From Duganella sp. 1411 (GTDB lineage: Bacteria > Pseudomonadota > Gammaproteobacteria > Burkholderiales > Burkholderiaceae_D): a DNA stretch of 64,000 nucleotides. How positions within the stretch are numbered: the first letter of the stretch is position 1; every line of letters starts with the position of its first letter. A program made the position numbers and the translations under genes. Below are positions 32,541 to 41,421 of the stretch, in pieces. The notes beneath the pieces were generated by a model. The model ran no database searches. It was not told the origin of the DNA and saw only the letters and a program-made list of their open reading frames with translations. Where the stretch lies: assembly GCF_017833525.1 (NCBI RefSeq), contig NZ_JAFICD010000006.1:62001-126000 (forward strand). Reading direction: 5' to 3'.

Positions 32541-34016
32541 TCAGCGCGCCGCCTTGCTTTGCGACGCAGCAATTTCGGCCTCAAATTTGCTGAACTTGCC
32601 GTCTAGTCCCTTCAACAGCCGCTGCTTGTCGGCGTCCGCCAGGAAGGAATAACGGATGCTGTCGTAGGACAGTTTTTTCACTTCCGCGTAACTCGGCTGG
32701 TAACGCGCCGCGTACAGCACGAATTCGCCGGACAGATTATTGCGCGACACGCCGGCGTCGTCGGTCGACAACACGAACGGCACGCCATATTTGCGGTACA
32801 AGGTGACCGGATGGGCCGCGCCTTTTACGCCCAAAATAAAGTCGTTACTACTGAGGTTGACCTCGACCGGAATCTGCCGATCACGCATTTTTTTCATAAT
32901 GCCCAGCGCATCGCTCTCGTGCGCGATGTCCATGCCGTGGCCGATGCGGCTGGCGCCGGCGATGTCGATGGCGTCGCGGATGTGGAAGGTCAGGCCTTCC
33001 GGCGGCACCATGCCCAGCGCCAGTTCGCCGGCGTGCAGCGCCAGTTTCACCTTCGGATATTTCGCCTTCAGGAATTGATACATCCGCATGTGCATCGCGT
33101 AGTCGCGCATCGAGACGTGCACGCTCTCCTGGCCGACGATGTTCACGCCGACGATCATCGGGCTCGAAGAAGCCAGCTTGAAGCTCGACACCATCTGCGA
33201 GAACACCTGCGACGGCGTCAGGAAGCGCAGCGCGAACGGCTGGTAGCGCAGCGTGAAATCGGCGTCGTCGATACCGGCGCCGGAGGTCTTGACGTTTTCC
33301 AGGTAGGCGCCGATCCAGCCCTGGAAGGCTTTGTCGTCTTCCAGCCTGGCGCTGTAGGCGGCCAGGTCGGCGTCGGTCAAGCCGCCGGCGGCGGCCTTCT
33401 CGTCGAACGCCGCGTCCTGCGCGATCGGCGCGATCTCGTAGATGGTCTCGATGTAGCTCAGGTTTTCCTGGATGGCGCGCTGCTTGAGCGTCTTCAAGCC
33501 TTCGGCGGCGTTGGTCGACGCCACCGGATTGAAATACGCGAAGGTGTCGAAGAACTGGCGGTCCGGCGGCGACTGCAGGCCGCTATGGTTGTAGAAGTCC
33601 TTGTCCGACCATTTTTGCAGCAGGTTGGCCAGCACCGTGTTGTTCTGCAGGACATCCTGGCCGGACAGGCACGCGCGCTCCGCCAGCGGCTTGGCGCGCT
33701 CGCTGGCGACCGTCTCCTTGCTGACATCGATCATGAAGGTGCTCTTGTTGACGCAGTAGCCCTGCTTGTCCACCCACTCCAGATACTGCTCGGCGTAGAG
33801 CGCGCCGGAATAATGGTGGTGCAGATCGCCGCCCTTGGGCATCATCGTGAAGAACATCGTCAGCTCGGCGAGCTTGGGCTCCTTGCCGGCGACCAGCGTG
33901 GCGAAGTGGCGCTGGGTGATCTCCTCGTTGCTGGCCGCCCGCGCACTCTGCGGCATGGCGCAGAACACGGCGGCGGCGAGAGCGATGGCCTTCAGGCTGG
34001 CGATATTTTTTTGCAT
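32541..34016 (-). CDS. Exported adenosine deaminase family protein
   Basis: The start is the ATG at 34016 (MQKNIASLKAIALAAAVFCA), giving 491 residues with a clear signal peptide cut near SARA-AS. The metal and catalytic motifs of adenosine deaminases are all present: GDLHHHYSG (H66-H68), LHAGE (H328, E331), RIGHGMDI (357-364) and STDDAGVSR (417-425). It is longer than cytoplasmic Add (~330-350 residues) because of the leader and an insert of about 120 residues after the first motif, as in secreted ADGF/CECR1-like enzymes. It would convert adenosine to inosine in the periplasm. It follows guanine deaminase by 28 bp on the same strand. Confidence 0.9.
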   Translation of the reverse strand: MQKNIASLKAIALAAAVFCAMPQSARAASNEEITQRHFATLVAGKEPKLAELTMFFTMMPKGGDLHHHYSGALYAEQYLEWVDKQGYCVNKSTFMIDVSKETVASERAKPLAERACLSGQDVLQNNTVLANLLQKWSDKDFYNHSGLQSPPDRQFFDTFAYFNPVASTNAAEGLKTLKQRAIQENLSYIETIYEIAPIAQDAAFDEKAAAGGLTDADLAAYSARLEDDKAFQGWIGAYLENVKTSGAGIDDADFTLRYQPFALRFLTPSQVFSQMVSSFKLASSSPMIVGVNIVGQESVHVSMRDYAMHMRMYQFLKAKYPKVKLALHAGELALGMVPPEGLTFHIRDAIDIAGASRIGHGMDIAHESDALGIMKKMRDRQIPVEVNLSSNDFILGVKGAAHPVTLYRKYGVPFVLSTDDAGVSRNNLSGEFVLYAARYQPSYAEVKKLSYDSIRYSFLADADKQRLLKGLDGKFSKFEAEIAASQSKAAR

Positions 34017-34044
34017 GTGGCTTCCAATGTGAATTAAGTCCGTT

Positions 34045-35355
34045 CTAGCTGGGGCTACGGACATGCACCCTGCGGCCGGCGGAGTAGGTCGCCGCGATCG
34101 CGCGGTCGTCGCCCAGCAACGCCAGCGCGAACAGCAGTTCCTCCAGGCTTTCGACCCGGCCGGTGCGACGCTGCAGCAGCGGCGTCGCTTGCGGGTCGAT
34201 GACGATGAAGTCCGCCTCCGCGCCGGCGGCGAAACTGCCGATCGTGCCTTCGAGCCGCATGGCGCGCGCCGCGCCCAGCGTGGCCAGGTAAAACATCCGC
34301 AAGGCCGGCAGATAACTGCCGCCCAAGCGCGCTACTTTATAGGCTTCATTCATGGTTTGCAACATCGAGAACGAGGTGCCGCCGCCGACGTCCGTGGCCA
34401 GCGACAGCGGCACGCCGGCGAAGTCGGCGCGCTCGAAGTCGAACAGGCCGCTGCCCAGGAACAGGTTGGAGGTCGGGCAGATGGCGGCGGCCGATTGGGT
34501 TTCGGCCATGCGCTGGCGGTCGCGCCCGTCGAGCCAGATGCAGTGGCCGTACATCGCGCGCGGACGCATCATGCCATAGCTGTCGTAGACGTCGATGTAG
34601 CTGCGCGATTTCGGGAACAGCTCGCGCACCCACACGCATTCGGCTTCGTTTTCCGATACGTGGGTCTGGATGAAGGTGTCCGGGTAGGCGCGCGCCAGTT
34701 CGCCGGCCAGGTGCAGCTGCTCCTCGGTGGAGGTGGGCGCGAAGCGCGGCGTGATCGCGTACAGCGAGCGGCCGCGGTTGTGCCAGCGCTGGATCAGCGC
34801 CTCGGTGTCTCTGGCGCTCGATTCGGCGGTGTCGCGCAGGAAGTCGGGGCAGTTCCGGTCCATCATCACTTTGCCCGCGACCATGCGCAGGCCACGCCGT
34901 TCGCTGGCGGTGAAGAAGGCGTCGACCGATTGCGGATGCACGCTGCAATAGACCATGGCGGTGGTGGTGCCGCAGCGCAGAAGCTCGTCGAGGAAGAACT
35001 CGGCCACGCCGGCGGCGTGGGCGGGATCGCCGAATTTGCTCTCGACCGGGAAGGTGTAGGTTTCCAGCCATGGCAGCAGGCCTTCGGCCGGGGAGGCGAT
35101 CATGTCGGTCTGCGGGTAGTGCAGGTGGGTGTCGATAAAGCCGGGCATGAGCAGCTTGCCGCTGTAGTCGTGCACCACGGTTCCCGGCGGGAGCGTGGCG
35201 TGCAGCGCGGCGTAGTCGCCCGCCGCCTGGACTTTGCCGTCGGCGACGATCAGCAAGCCGTCTTCGTGCCAGTCGTGCGACTGGTCGCTGAAGGCCGGAT
35301 CGGCGAGGAAATGCAGCAAGCTGGCTCGGTAGGCTTGCAGGTCTTGGTTCGACAT
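34045..35355 (-). CDS. guaD: Guanine deaminase
   Basis: The start is the ATG at 35355 (MSNQDLQAYRASLLHFLADP), giving 436 residues, the family's length. It hydrolyses guanine to xanthine and ammonia. The amidohydrolase metal site is visible as PGFIDTHLHYPQTD, IQTHVSENEAE and GHCIWLDG, and the late Asp occurs in SLATDVGGGTSFSML. It is followed by the exported adenosine deaminase and preceded by the xdh genes, so its product xanthine goes directly to xanthine dehydrogenase. The longer frame upstream is repeat-derived. Confidence 0.95.
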   Translation of the reverse strand: MSNQDLQAYRASLLHFLADPAFSDQSHDWHEDGLLIVADGKVQAAGDYAALHATLPPGTVVHDYSGKLLMPGFIDTHLHYPQTDMIASPAEGLLPWLETYTFPVESKFGDPAHAAGVAEFFLDELLRCGTTTAMVYCSVHPQSVDAFFTASERRGLRMVAGKVMMDRNCPDFLRDTAESSARDTEALIQRWHNRGRSLYAITPRFAPTSTEEQLHLAGELARAYPDTFIQTHVSENEAECVWVRELFPKSRSYIDVYDSYGMMRPRAMYGHCIWLDGRDRQRMAETQSAAAICPTSNLFLGSGLFDFERADFAGVPLSLATDVGGGTSFSMLQTMNEAYKVARLGGSYLPALRMFYLATLGAARAMRLEGTIGSFAAGAEADFIVIDPQATPLLQRRTGRVESLEELLFALALLGDDRAIAATYSAGRRVHVRSPS

Positions 35356-35422
35356 AGGTTCTTTCAAAAATTTGGTGTTCGGCGTTCCGCGCATAATGTG
35401 TGCGTCGCCGGCGGCGCACACA

Positions 35423-35456
35423 TGGCGGATTACGCTGCGCTAATCCGCCCTACGTG
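35423..35456. repeat. Single GGCGGATTA-family unit (copy 3, singlet)
   Basis: One 34-bp unit, TGGCGGATTACGCTGCGC followed by TAATCCGCCCTACGTG, without the usual inverted partner. It is followed by short GGATCATC repeats at 35457-35500 that may be remains of the second half. It separates guaD from xdhC. Confidence 0.8.
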
Positions 35457-35491
35457 GATCATCGTTGGATCATCATTTTTTGGCCGTCGGA

Positions 35492-36523
35492 TCATCGTTT
35501 AATGGCCGTCACGGAGGCCAGGCGTATCGGCGTATCGGCGTCGAGGGCGGCGCTCTGCTGCGCCTCCCATACCATCAGCAGTTGGGCGCAGACCGAGGCG
35601 GCGATCGCGGCGGGTAGTTTGTTCGCGATGCCCGCCAGGCCGATCGGACAGACCATGGCGTCGATGCGGTCCTTCGGCACGCCGCGCGCGGCCATCCGGC
35701 GCTCGAACTGCACGCGCTTGGTCTTGGAGCCGATCAGGCCAAACCAGCCCACGTCCGCGCGGGCGAGAATCGCTTCGCTCAGACGCTGGTCCAGCGCGTG
35801 GCTGTGGGTCATGACGAGGTAGCTGGCGCCGGCCGGCGCGCCTGCGACCAGCGCCTCCGGCATGTCGGTCGCCTCCACCGTGACGTTGGCCGGTATCGCG
35901 GACGGGAACATGTCCTCGCGCTCATCCACCCACGTAACGGTGCACGGCAACTCGCCCAGCATACGGACGATCGCCGCGCCGACATGCCCGGCGCCGAACA
36001 GCAGCAGATGCGCACGCGGAGCGAGGCACGGGTCGGCGAGCCAGCGGCGGCCGGCAGCGTCTTTGATCACATGCGTGCCGCGCTTGCGGTCGACGGCCGG
36101 CGCGCCCTCGCCCTCCCCGGCGACCGTCATGCCATCGGCATCCAGCAGCAGCGCGGCGGACGGACCATCGATGGCGCTCAGGCGCCAGCTGTCCTCGCGG
36201 CGGCGCGCACGCAGGCTGTCCAATACATTTTGCAGCGGCGGGTCGACCAGCTCGAAAGCGAGATGCACAACGCCACCGCAGCATTGGCCCAAGGTAGGCC
36301 CGAGCGCGTACCGCTCCAGCCGCGCCGCGCTCCCGCCATCCAGCATCGCACGCGCCACCTCGACCGCGCACATCTCCAGATGCCCGCCGCCGATGGTGTC
36401 AACCTGGCCGGCGGCGGTGACGAGCATCTTGGCGCCCGGCTCGCGCGGGCCGGAGCCTTCGACGATGGTCACCGTCACCAGCACCGCCGGTTCGGCAATC
36501 CGCGCTGTCAGCCACTGGTTCAT
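35492..36523 (-). CDS. xdhC: Xanthine dehydrogenase accessory protein XdhC
   Basis: A 343-residue protein with the XdhC/CoxI layout: an N-terminal XdhC domain (VLVTVTIVEGSGPREPGAKM, TIGGGHLE, QCCGGVVHL) and a C-terminal Rossmann-like domain (LLLFGAGHVGAAIVRML, YLVMTHSHALD). XdhC binds and sulfurates the molybdenum cofactor and inserts it into xanthine dehydrogenase. Its ATG directly follows the xdhB stop (TGA then ATG), so it is translationally linked to its client. Confidence 0.95.
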   Translation of the reverse strand: MNQWLTARIAEPAVLVTVTIVEGSGPREPGAKMLVTAAGQVDTIGGGHLEMCAVEVARAMLDGGSAARLERYALGPTLGQCCGGVVHLAFELVDPPLQNVLDSLRARRREDSWRLSAIDGPSAALLLDADGMTVAGEGEGAPAVDRKRGTHVIKDAAGRRWLADPCLAPRAHLLLFGAGHVGAAIVRMLGELPCTVTWVDEREDMFPSAIPANVTVEATDMPEALVAGAPAGASYLVMTHSHALDQRLSEAILARADVGWFGLIGSKTKRVQFERRMAARGVPKDRIDAMVCPIGLAGIANKLPAAIAASVCAQLLMVWEAQQSAALDADTPIRLASVTAIKR

Positions 36524-38869
36524 TCAAGCCGCCATTTCCACGATGGAGATCGCGCGCAGAATCTCTTCGCTGGTCGCCGGCGCGTTCAGCGGCGGATTGA
36601 CGCGATGGCCACCGACGCTGGAAATCGCGTCGCGAATCGCGAAGAACACCGAAAACGGCAGCAACAGCGGCGGCTCGCCCACCGCCTTGGAGCGATGGAT
36701 GCTGTCCTCCACATTGCCATTGTCGTAGAGCTTGACGCGGAAGTCCTCCGGGCAGTCCGATATGCCGGGAATCTTGTACGTGGACGGCGCATGCGTCATC
36801 AGCTTGCCCGCCGGGTTCCACCACAGCTGCTCGGTGGTCAGCCAGCCCATACCCTGGATGAACGCGCCCTCCACCTGGCCGATATCGATGGCCGGGTTGA
36901 GCGAGCGGCCGGCGTCGTACAGCGCGTCCGCGCGCAGCAGCTTCCACTCGCCGGTCAAGGTGTCAACCACTACCTCGGACACCGCCGCGCCGTAAGCGTA
37001 GTACGAGAACGGATGGCCGTTCATCGTCTTCGGGTCCCAATGCAGGCCCGGCGTGGCGTAGAAACCGTCGGACCACAGCTGCACCCGCGCCAGATACGCT
37101 TTTTGCACCAGCTCCGGAAACGGCACGCTATGCCCGTTCACGTGAACGGCGTTGTCGAAGAAGCGCACCGGCTGGCCGTCCTCGTCGCCATACAGCTTGA
37201 CGGCGTAGGCGGCCAGGCGCTCGCGGATCTGGCGCGCGGCGTCCTGCGCGGCCTTGCCGTTCAAATCCGCGCCGGTCGATGCCGCCGTCGCCGACGTATT
37301 CGAGACCTTGCTGGTGTCGGTCGCCGTGGCGCGCACGTGCGCCATGTCGAGGCCCAGTTCATGCGCCACCACCTGCATCACCTTGGTGTTGATGCCCTGC
37401 CCCATCTCCGTGCCGCCGTGATTGACCAGCACCGAGCCATCGACATACACGTGCACCAGCGCGCCGGCCTGATTCAAATGCGTGACGTTGAAGGCGATGC
37501 CGAACTTGACCGGCGTGAGCGCCAGCCCTTTCTTCAGCACCGGACTACCCGCGTTGTAGGCGTCGATGGCGTTGCGGCGGGCGCGGTATTCGCTGGTTTG
37601 TTCCAGCTCCGCCGTCAGCGCCTCGATCACGTTGTCGACGATCTCCTGGCCGTACGGCGTGACATTGCGCTCGGTCTTGCCGTAGAAGTTCAGGCGGCGG
37701 ATATCGAGCGCGTCGCGGCCCAGGTTACGGGCGATTTCGTCGATGACGTATTCGATGGCGATCGCGCCCTGCGGCCCGCCGAAGCCACGGAAGGCGGTGT
37801 TCGACTGCGTGTTGGTCTTGCCGCAGGCGGCGCGGATGTCGACGTCCGACAAATAGTAGGTGTTGTCGAAGTGGCAGACGGCGCGCGTGGCCACCGGCCC
37901 GGACAAGTCGGCCGAGTAGCCGGCGCGCAGCGTCATGTCGACCTTGGCGGCGAGGATCTTGCCGCTGTCGTCGTAGCCGACCTCATATTCGTAGAAGAAG
38001 CAGTGGCGCTTGCCGGTGACGAGCATGTCGTCGTCGCGGTCGGCGCGCAGCTTGACCGGTCGGCGCAGCTTGGCGGCGGCGATGCCGGCGGCGGCGGCCC
38101 ACAGCGCCGATTGCGACTCCTTGCCGCCGAAGCCCCCTCCCATGCGGCGGCACTCGACCTGCACCTTATGCGAGTGCACGCCCAGCGCGTGCGCGACGAC
38201 GTGCTGCATTTCGCTCGGATGCTGCGTCGAGCACTGCACCAGCATGCCGCTGTCTTCCCTCGGGATGGCGTAGGCGATCTGGCCTTCCAGGTAAAACTGC
38301 TCCTGGCCGCCGACGAACAACTGTCCCTTGACCACGCGCGGCGCCTGGTCGAACGCGGTCTGGAACTGTCCGCGCGTCAGCCGCATCGGCGGCAGCACGT
38401 AGGATTCGGCGGCCTTGGCCTCCTGCGGCGTAAGGATGACCGGCAGTTCGTCGTAGTCGACCAAGGCGCGGCGCGCGGCGCGGCGGGCGTTGTCGTGGGT
38501 GTCGGCGACGACGATGAAAAGCGGCTGGCCGACGTACATCACTTCCCCGGCGCAGAATATCGGATCGTCGTGGATGATCGGACCGCAGTCGTTGGTGCCG
38601 ACGATATCGCCGGCAGTGTAGACCGCCACCACGCCGGCCGAGGCGCGCACCGGCGCCAGATCCATCGCGGTGACACGCGCGTGCGCCTTGGACGACAGCC
38701 CCAGCGCGGCGTGCAAGGTGCCTTGCAGCTCGGGGATGTCGTCGGTGTAGGTGGCCTGCCCGAGCACGTGCAGCTCGGCCGATTCATGCGGGCGGGCGAC
38801 GCCGACGGCCTTCCACGCGGCGGCGGTTTTGGCTGCGTCCAGGGAGACGGGAGCGGATGGATGGTTCAT
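36524..38869 (-). CDS. xdhB: Xanthine dehydrogenase, molybdopterin-binding subunit
   Basis: ATG at 38869 has AAAGGAG upstream (MNHPSAPVSLDAAKTAAAWK), giving 781 residues. It is the large Mo-cofactor subunit that oxidises hypoxanthine and xanthine to urate. Visible motifs are the Mo-cofactor stretch GGGFGGKES, FRGFGGPQGA, the GTEMGQGINTKV segment and the C-terminal AVGEPPLLL with the active-site Glu. It lies 11 bp after xdhA and is directly followed by xdhC. Length and order are normal. Confidence 0.96.
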   Translation of the reverse strand: MNHPSAPVSLDAAKTAAAWKAVGVARPHESAELHVLGQATYTDDIPELQGTLHAALGLSSKAHARVTAMDLAPVRASAGVVAVYTAGDIVGTNDCGPIIHDDPIFCAGEVMYVGQPLFIVVADTHDNARRAARRALVDYDELPVILTPQEAKAAESYVLPPMRLTRGQFQTAFDQAPRVVKGQLFVGGQEQFYLEGQIAYAIPREDSGMLVQCSTQHPSEMQHVVAHALGVHSHKVQVECRRMGGGFGGKESQSALWAAAAGIAAAKLRRPVKLRADRDDDMLVTGKRHCFFYEYEVGYDDSGKILAAKVDMTLRAGYSADLSGPVATRAVCHFDNTYYLSDVDIRAACGKTNTQSNTAFRGFGGPQGAIAIEYVIDEIARNLGRDALDIRRLNFYGKTERNVTPYGQEIVDNVIEALTAELEQTSEYRARRNAIDAYNAGSPVLKKGLALTPVKFGIAFNVTHLNQAGALVHVYVDGSVLVNHGGTEMGQGINTKVMQVVAHELGLDMAHVRATATDTSKVSNTSATAASTGADLNGKAAQDAARQIRERLAAYAVKLYGDEDGQPVRFFDNAVHVNGHSVPFPELVQKAYLARVQLWSDGFYATPGLHWDPKTMNGHPFSYYAYGAAVSEVVVDTLTGEWKLLRADALYDAGRSLNPAIDIGQVEGAFIQGMGWLTTEQLWWNPAGKLMTHAPSTYKIPGISDCPEDFRVKLYDNGNVEDSIHRSKAVGEPPLLLPFSVFFAIRDAISSVGGHRVNPPLNAPATSEEILRAISIVEMAA

Positions 38870-38880
38870 GAAGGCTCCTT

Positions 38881-40350
38881 TCAGGCGCGGCAAGCGAAGG
38901 CGTTGACGGCATCGGCCGCCAGCGGCGCGTCGGCGCGGGTTTCAAGCCAGAAGCGGCGCAGCAGGTTTTGCGCCGTCTGCATCCGGTAGGAGCTGGAGGC
39001 GCGCATGTCCGACAGCGGCGCGAAATCCTGCGCCAGCATGTCCATGGCCACGCGCAGATTGGCCTCGCTCCAGTGCAAGCCGGTCAGCGAGGACTCGGCG
39101 CGCGGCGCGCGGCGCGGCGTGGCGGCCATGCCGCCGAAAGCGATGCGGGCATCGACCACCACGTCGCCATCGAGCTTGAACGCGAACGCGGCGCAGACGG
39201 CGGAGATGTCCTGGTCGAAGCGCTTGGCCAGTTTGTAGGTGCGGAACGCGATACCGGCGCGCGGCAGCGGCACGCGCACGGCGGCGACGAATTCGTCCGC
39301 CCGCATATCCTTTTTCTGATAATCGAGATAGAACGCTTCCAGCGGCAGCACACGCTCGCCGGAAGCGCCCCGCAGCACCACTTCGCTGCCCAGGGCTATC
39401 ATCCACGGCATCGAATCGCCGATCGGCGAGCCGTTGGCGACGTTGCCGCCCAAGGTGCCGGCATTACGGATCGGCAGCGAGGCAAAGCGCTGGCGCATCT
39501 CGCCCAGCTCGGACGGATACAGTTCGGCCAAGGCCCGATAGGCATCGTCGAGCGACACGCCGGCGCCGATTTCGAGCATGCCGTCCTTCTCGCCCATGGT
39601 TTGCAGCGCGGTGACGTGGCCGAGGTAGATGATGTCGCCCAGCTCGCGCATTTGCTTGGTGACCCACAGGCCGATATCGGTGGACCCGGCCAAGAGCGTC
39701 GCCGCCGGATGCGCGGCGCGCAACGCCACCAGTTCGTCGAGCGTGCGCGGTGCGTGGAAGGTGTGGCCATGCGCCGTGTGGCTGACGCCCGCCTCGCGCC
39801 GCAAGCCGCGCAGCTGTTCCGCCAGTGCCTCGCGGTCGAAGCCGACTTTCGGCAGCTCCGTCATGCGGTGCGCGGCGTCGATGATCGGACGGTAGCCGGT
39901 GCATCGGCACAGGTTACCGGACAGGCAGTCGTCGATTTCCTTGCGCCGCGCGGGCTGGCCATCCTTGTCAAGGTACATGCCCCACAGCGACATGACGAAA
40001 CCGGGCGTACAGAAGCCGCATTGGGAGCCGTGGCATTCGACCATCGCCTGCTGCACCGGATGCAGCGCGCCGTCGGCCTGCTGCAAATCCTCGACGGTGA
40101 ACAGCGCCTTGCCGTCCAGCGTGGGCGCGAACTGGATGCAGGAGTTCACGGACTTCATCTCCAGCTGGCCGGCGGCGTTCAGGCTACCGACGACGACCGT
40201 GCAGGCGCCGCAATCGCCCTCGGCGCAGCCTTCCTTGGTGCCGGTGCAGTGCAGGTCCTCGCGCAGGTGCTGCAGCACGGTGCGCGTCGGCGCGGCGTTG
40301 GTGATCTCCTGGACCGCGCCACGGAAGTAAAAACGAATCGGTTCGGACAT
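38881..40350 (-). CDS. xdhA: Xanthine dehydrogenase, FAD and iron-sulfur subunit
   Basis: The ATG at 40350 is chosen (MSEPIRFYFRGAVQEI); a TTG six codons upstream lacks advantage. 489 residues. Two [2Fe-2S] domains are visible: GCAEGDCGACTVV plus the preceding cysteines, and CGFCTPGFVM with CRCTGYRPI. The FAD domain follows (~residues 195-485, LAGSTDIGLWVTKQ and RNAGTLGGNVANGSPIGD). It passes electrons from the Mo site to NAD. It lies 7 bp after the allantoinase-type gene puuE and 11 bp before xdhB. Confidence 0.96.
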   Translation of the reverse strand: MSEPIRFYFRGAVQEITNAAPTRTVLQHLREDLHCTGTKEGCAEGDCGACTVVVGSLNAAGQLEMKSVNSCIQFAPTLDGKALFTVEDLQQADGALHPVQQAMVECHGSQCGFCTPGFVMSLWGMYLDKDGQPARRKEIDDCLSGNLCRCTGYRPIIDAAHRMTELPKVGFDREALAEQLRGLRREAGVSHTAHGHTFHAPRTLDELVALRAAHPAATLLAGSTDIGLWVTKQMRELGDIIYLGHVTALQTMGEKDGMLEIGAGVSLDDAYRALAELYPSELGEMRQRFASLPIRNAGTLGGNVANGSPIGDSMPWMIALGSEVVLRGASGERVLPLEAFYLDYQKKDMRADEFVAAVRVPLPRAGIAFRTYKLAKRFDQDISAVCAAFAFKLDGDVVVDARIAFGGMAATPRRAPRAESSLTGLHWSEANLRVAMDMLAQDFAPLSDMRASSSYRMQTAQNLLRRFWLETRADAPLAADAVNAFACRA

Positions 40351-40357
40351 CGGGGTC

Positions 40358-41311
40358 TCAATCTGCAAAAGGATGGGTCTTGCGCCAGTGTTCGGCGATA
40401 TCGATGCGGCGCGTGATCCAGACCTTGTCGTGCCCTTGCACGTAGTCGAGGAAGCGCGCCAGCGACGCCGCGCGCGCCGGACGGCCGGCGATGCGGCAGT
40501 GCAGGCCGATCGACAGCATCTTCGGCTGGTTCAGGCCATCGGGATCGCCCTCCGCGTACAGCACGTCGAAGGCGTCCTTCAGGTAGTCGAAAAACTGCGT
40601 GCCGGAGTTGAAGCCCTGGGCGGCGGCGAAGCGCATGTCGTTGGTGTCCAACGTGTACGGCACGATCAGCTGCGGCGCGGCGGCGGCTTTGCCGTCGGCG
40701 TCGGTGTAGTCGACCTTTTGCCAGAACGGCAAGTCGTCGCCGTAGTGGTCGGAGTCGTAGCGGAAGCCGCCGTGCTCCATCACCAGCCGGCGCGTGTTCG
40801 GCGAATCGCGGCCGGTGTACCAGCCCTGCGGCGCGCTGCCCGTCAGTTCGCGGATGATATCGACCGCCTCCTTCATGTGCGCGCGCTCGGTCGCCTCGTC
40901 CATGTTTTGGTAGGTGATCCAGCGCAGGCCGTGGCAGGCGATTTCGTGGCCGAGCGCCTGGAACGCCGCCACCGCCTCCGGATGCCGCTTGAGCGCCATC
41001 GACACGCCAAACACCGTCAGCGGCAGCTTGCGCGCCTCGAACATGCGCAGCAAACGCCACAAGCCGGCGCGCGAGCCATACTCGTACAGCGATTCCATGC
41101 TCATGTGGCGGTTGGCGAACGAGGCGGCGCCGATGATCTCGGACAGGAATGTTTCCGATCCTGCATCACCGTGCAGCACGTTGTTTTCGCCGCCCTCCTC
41201 GTAGTTCAGCACGAACTGCAGGGCCACGCGGGCCTGGTTGGGCCACTGGGCGTGGGGCGGCTTCGGCCCGTAGCCGATCATGTCGCGCGGATAGTTGTCG
41301 TAAGTGGTCAT
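40358..41311 (-). CDS. puuE: Allantoinase PuuE (polysaccharide-deacetylase fold)
   Basis: ATG at 41311 gives 317 residues starting MTTYDNYPRDMIGYGPKPPH, close to the known length; two upstream ATGs in frame are possible but none has a clear ribosome site. The NodB-fold protein shows FVLNYEEGGEN, EIACHGLRWITYQNMDE and GWYTGRDSPNTRRLV, all typical of the cofactor-independent allantoinase PuuE, which opens allantoin to allantoate. It heads the xdhABC operon and is divergent from uraH. No urate oxidase or OHCU decarboxylase gene is in the window. Confidence 0.92.
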   Translation of the reverse strand: MTTYDNYPRDMIGYGPKPPHAQWPNQARVALQFVLNYEEGGENNVLHGDAGSETFLSEIIGAASFANRHMSMESLYEYGSRAGLWRLLRMFEARKLPLTVFGVSMALKRHPEAVAAFQALGHEIACHGLRWITYQNMDEATERAHMKEAVDIIRELTGSAPQGWYTGRDSPNTRRLVMEHGGFRYDSDHYGDDLPFWQKVDYTDADGKAAAAPQLIVPYTLDTNDMRFAAAQGFNSGTQFFDYLKDAFDVLYAEGDPDGLNQPKMLSIGLHCRIAGRPARAASLARFLDYVQGHDKVWITRRIDIAEHWRKTHPFAD

Positions 41312-41421
41312 GGGCGCCGGCAAGTCGATGGGGAATATATCCGTAATCATATATGCGTAGGCCGACATCGGTATATGATTTGTACAATAGATACTTATGA
41401 CGTACACATATAGGACAGACC
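41312..41421. promoter_or_regulatory. Divergent puuE / uraH regulatory gap
   Basis: A 110-bp AT-rich gap with the palindrome TTGTACAA (41373-41380 area) and a related GTACAC further on, a pattern compatible with GntR- or LysR-type operators. No clean -35/-10 pair could be set, so this is noted only as the probable shared control region. Confidence 0.35.

Noticed and set aside
32419..32592. Short Cys-rich frame with AGAGGAA site
   Set aside because: The ribosome site is good but the frame runs antisense into the end of the adenosine deaminase gene and gives no recognisable protein. The evidence is too weak.
35798..38989. 1063-residue open frame on the plus strand
   Set aside because: Antisense to xdhC and xdhB, no ribosome site or known motif.
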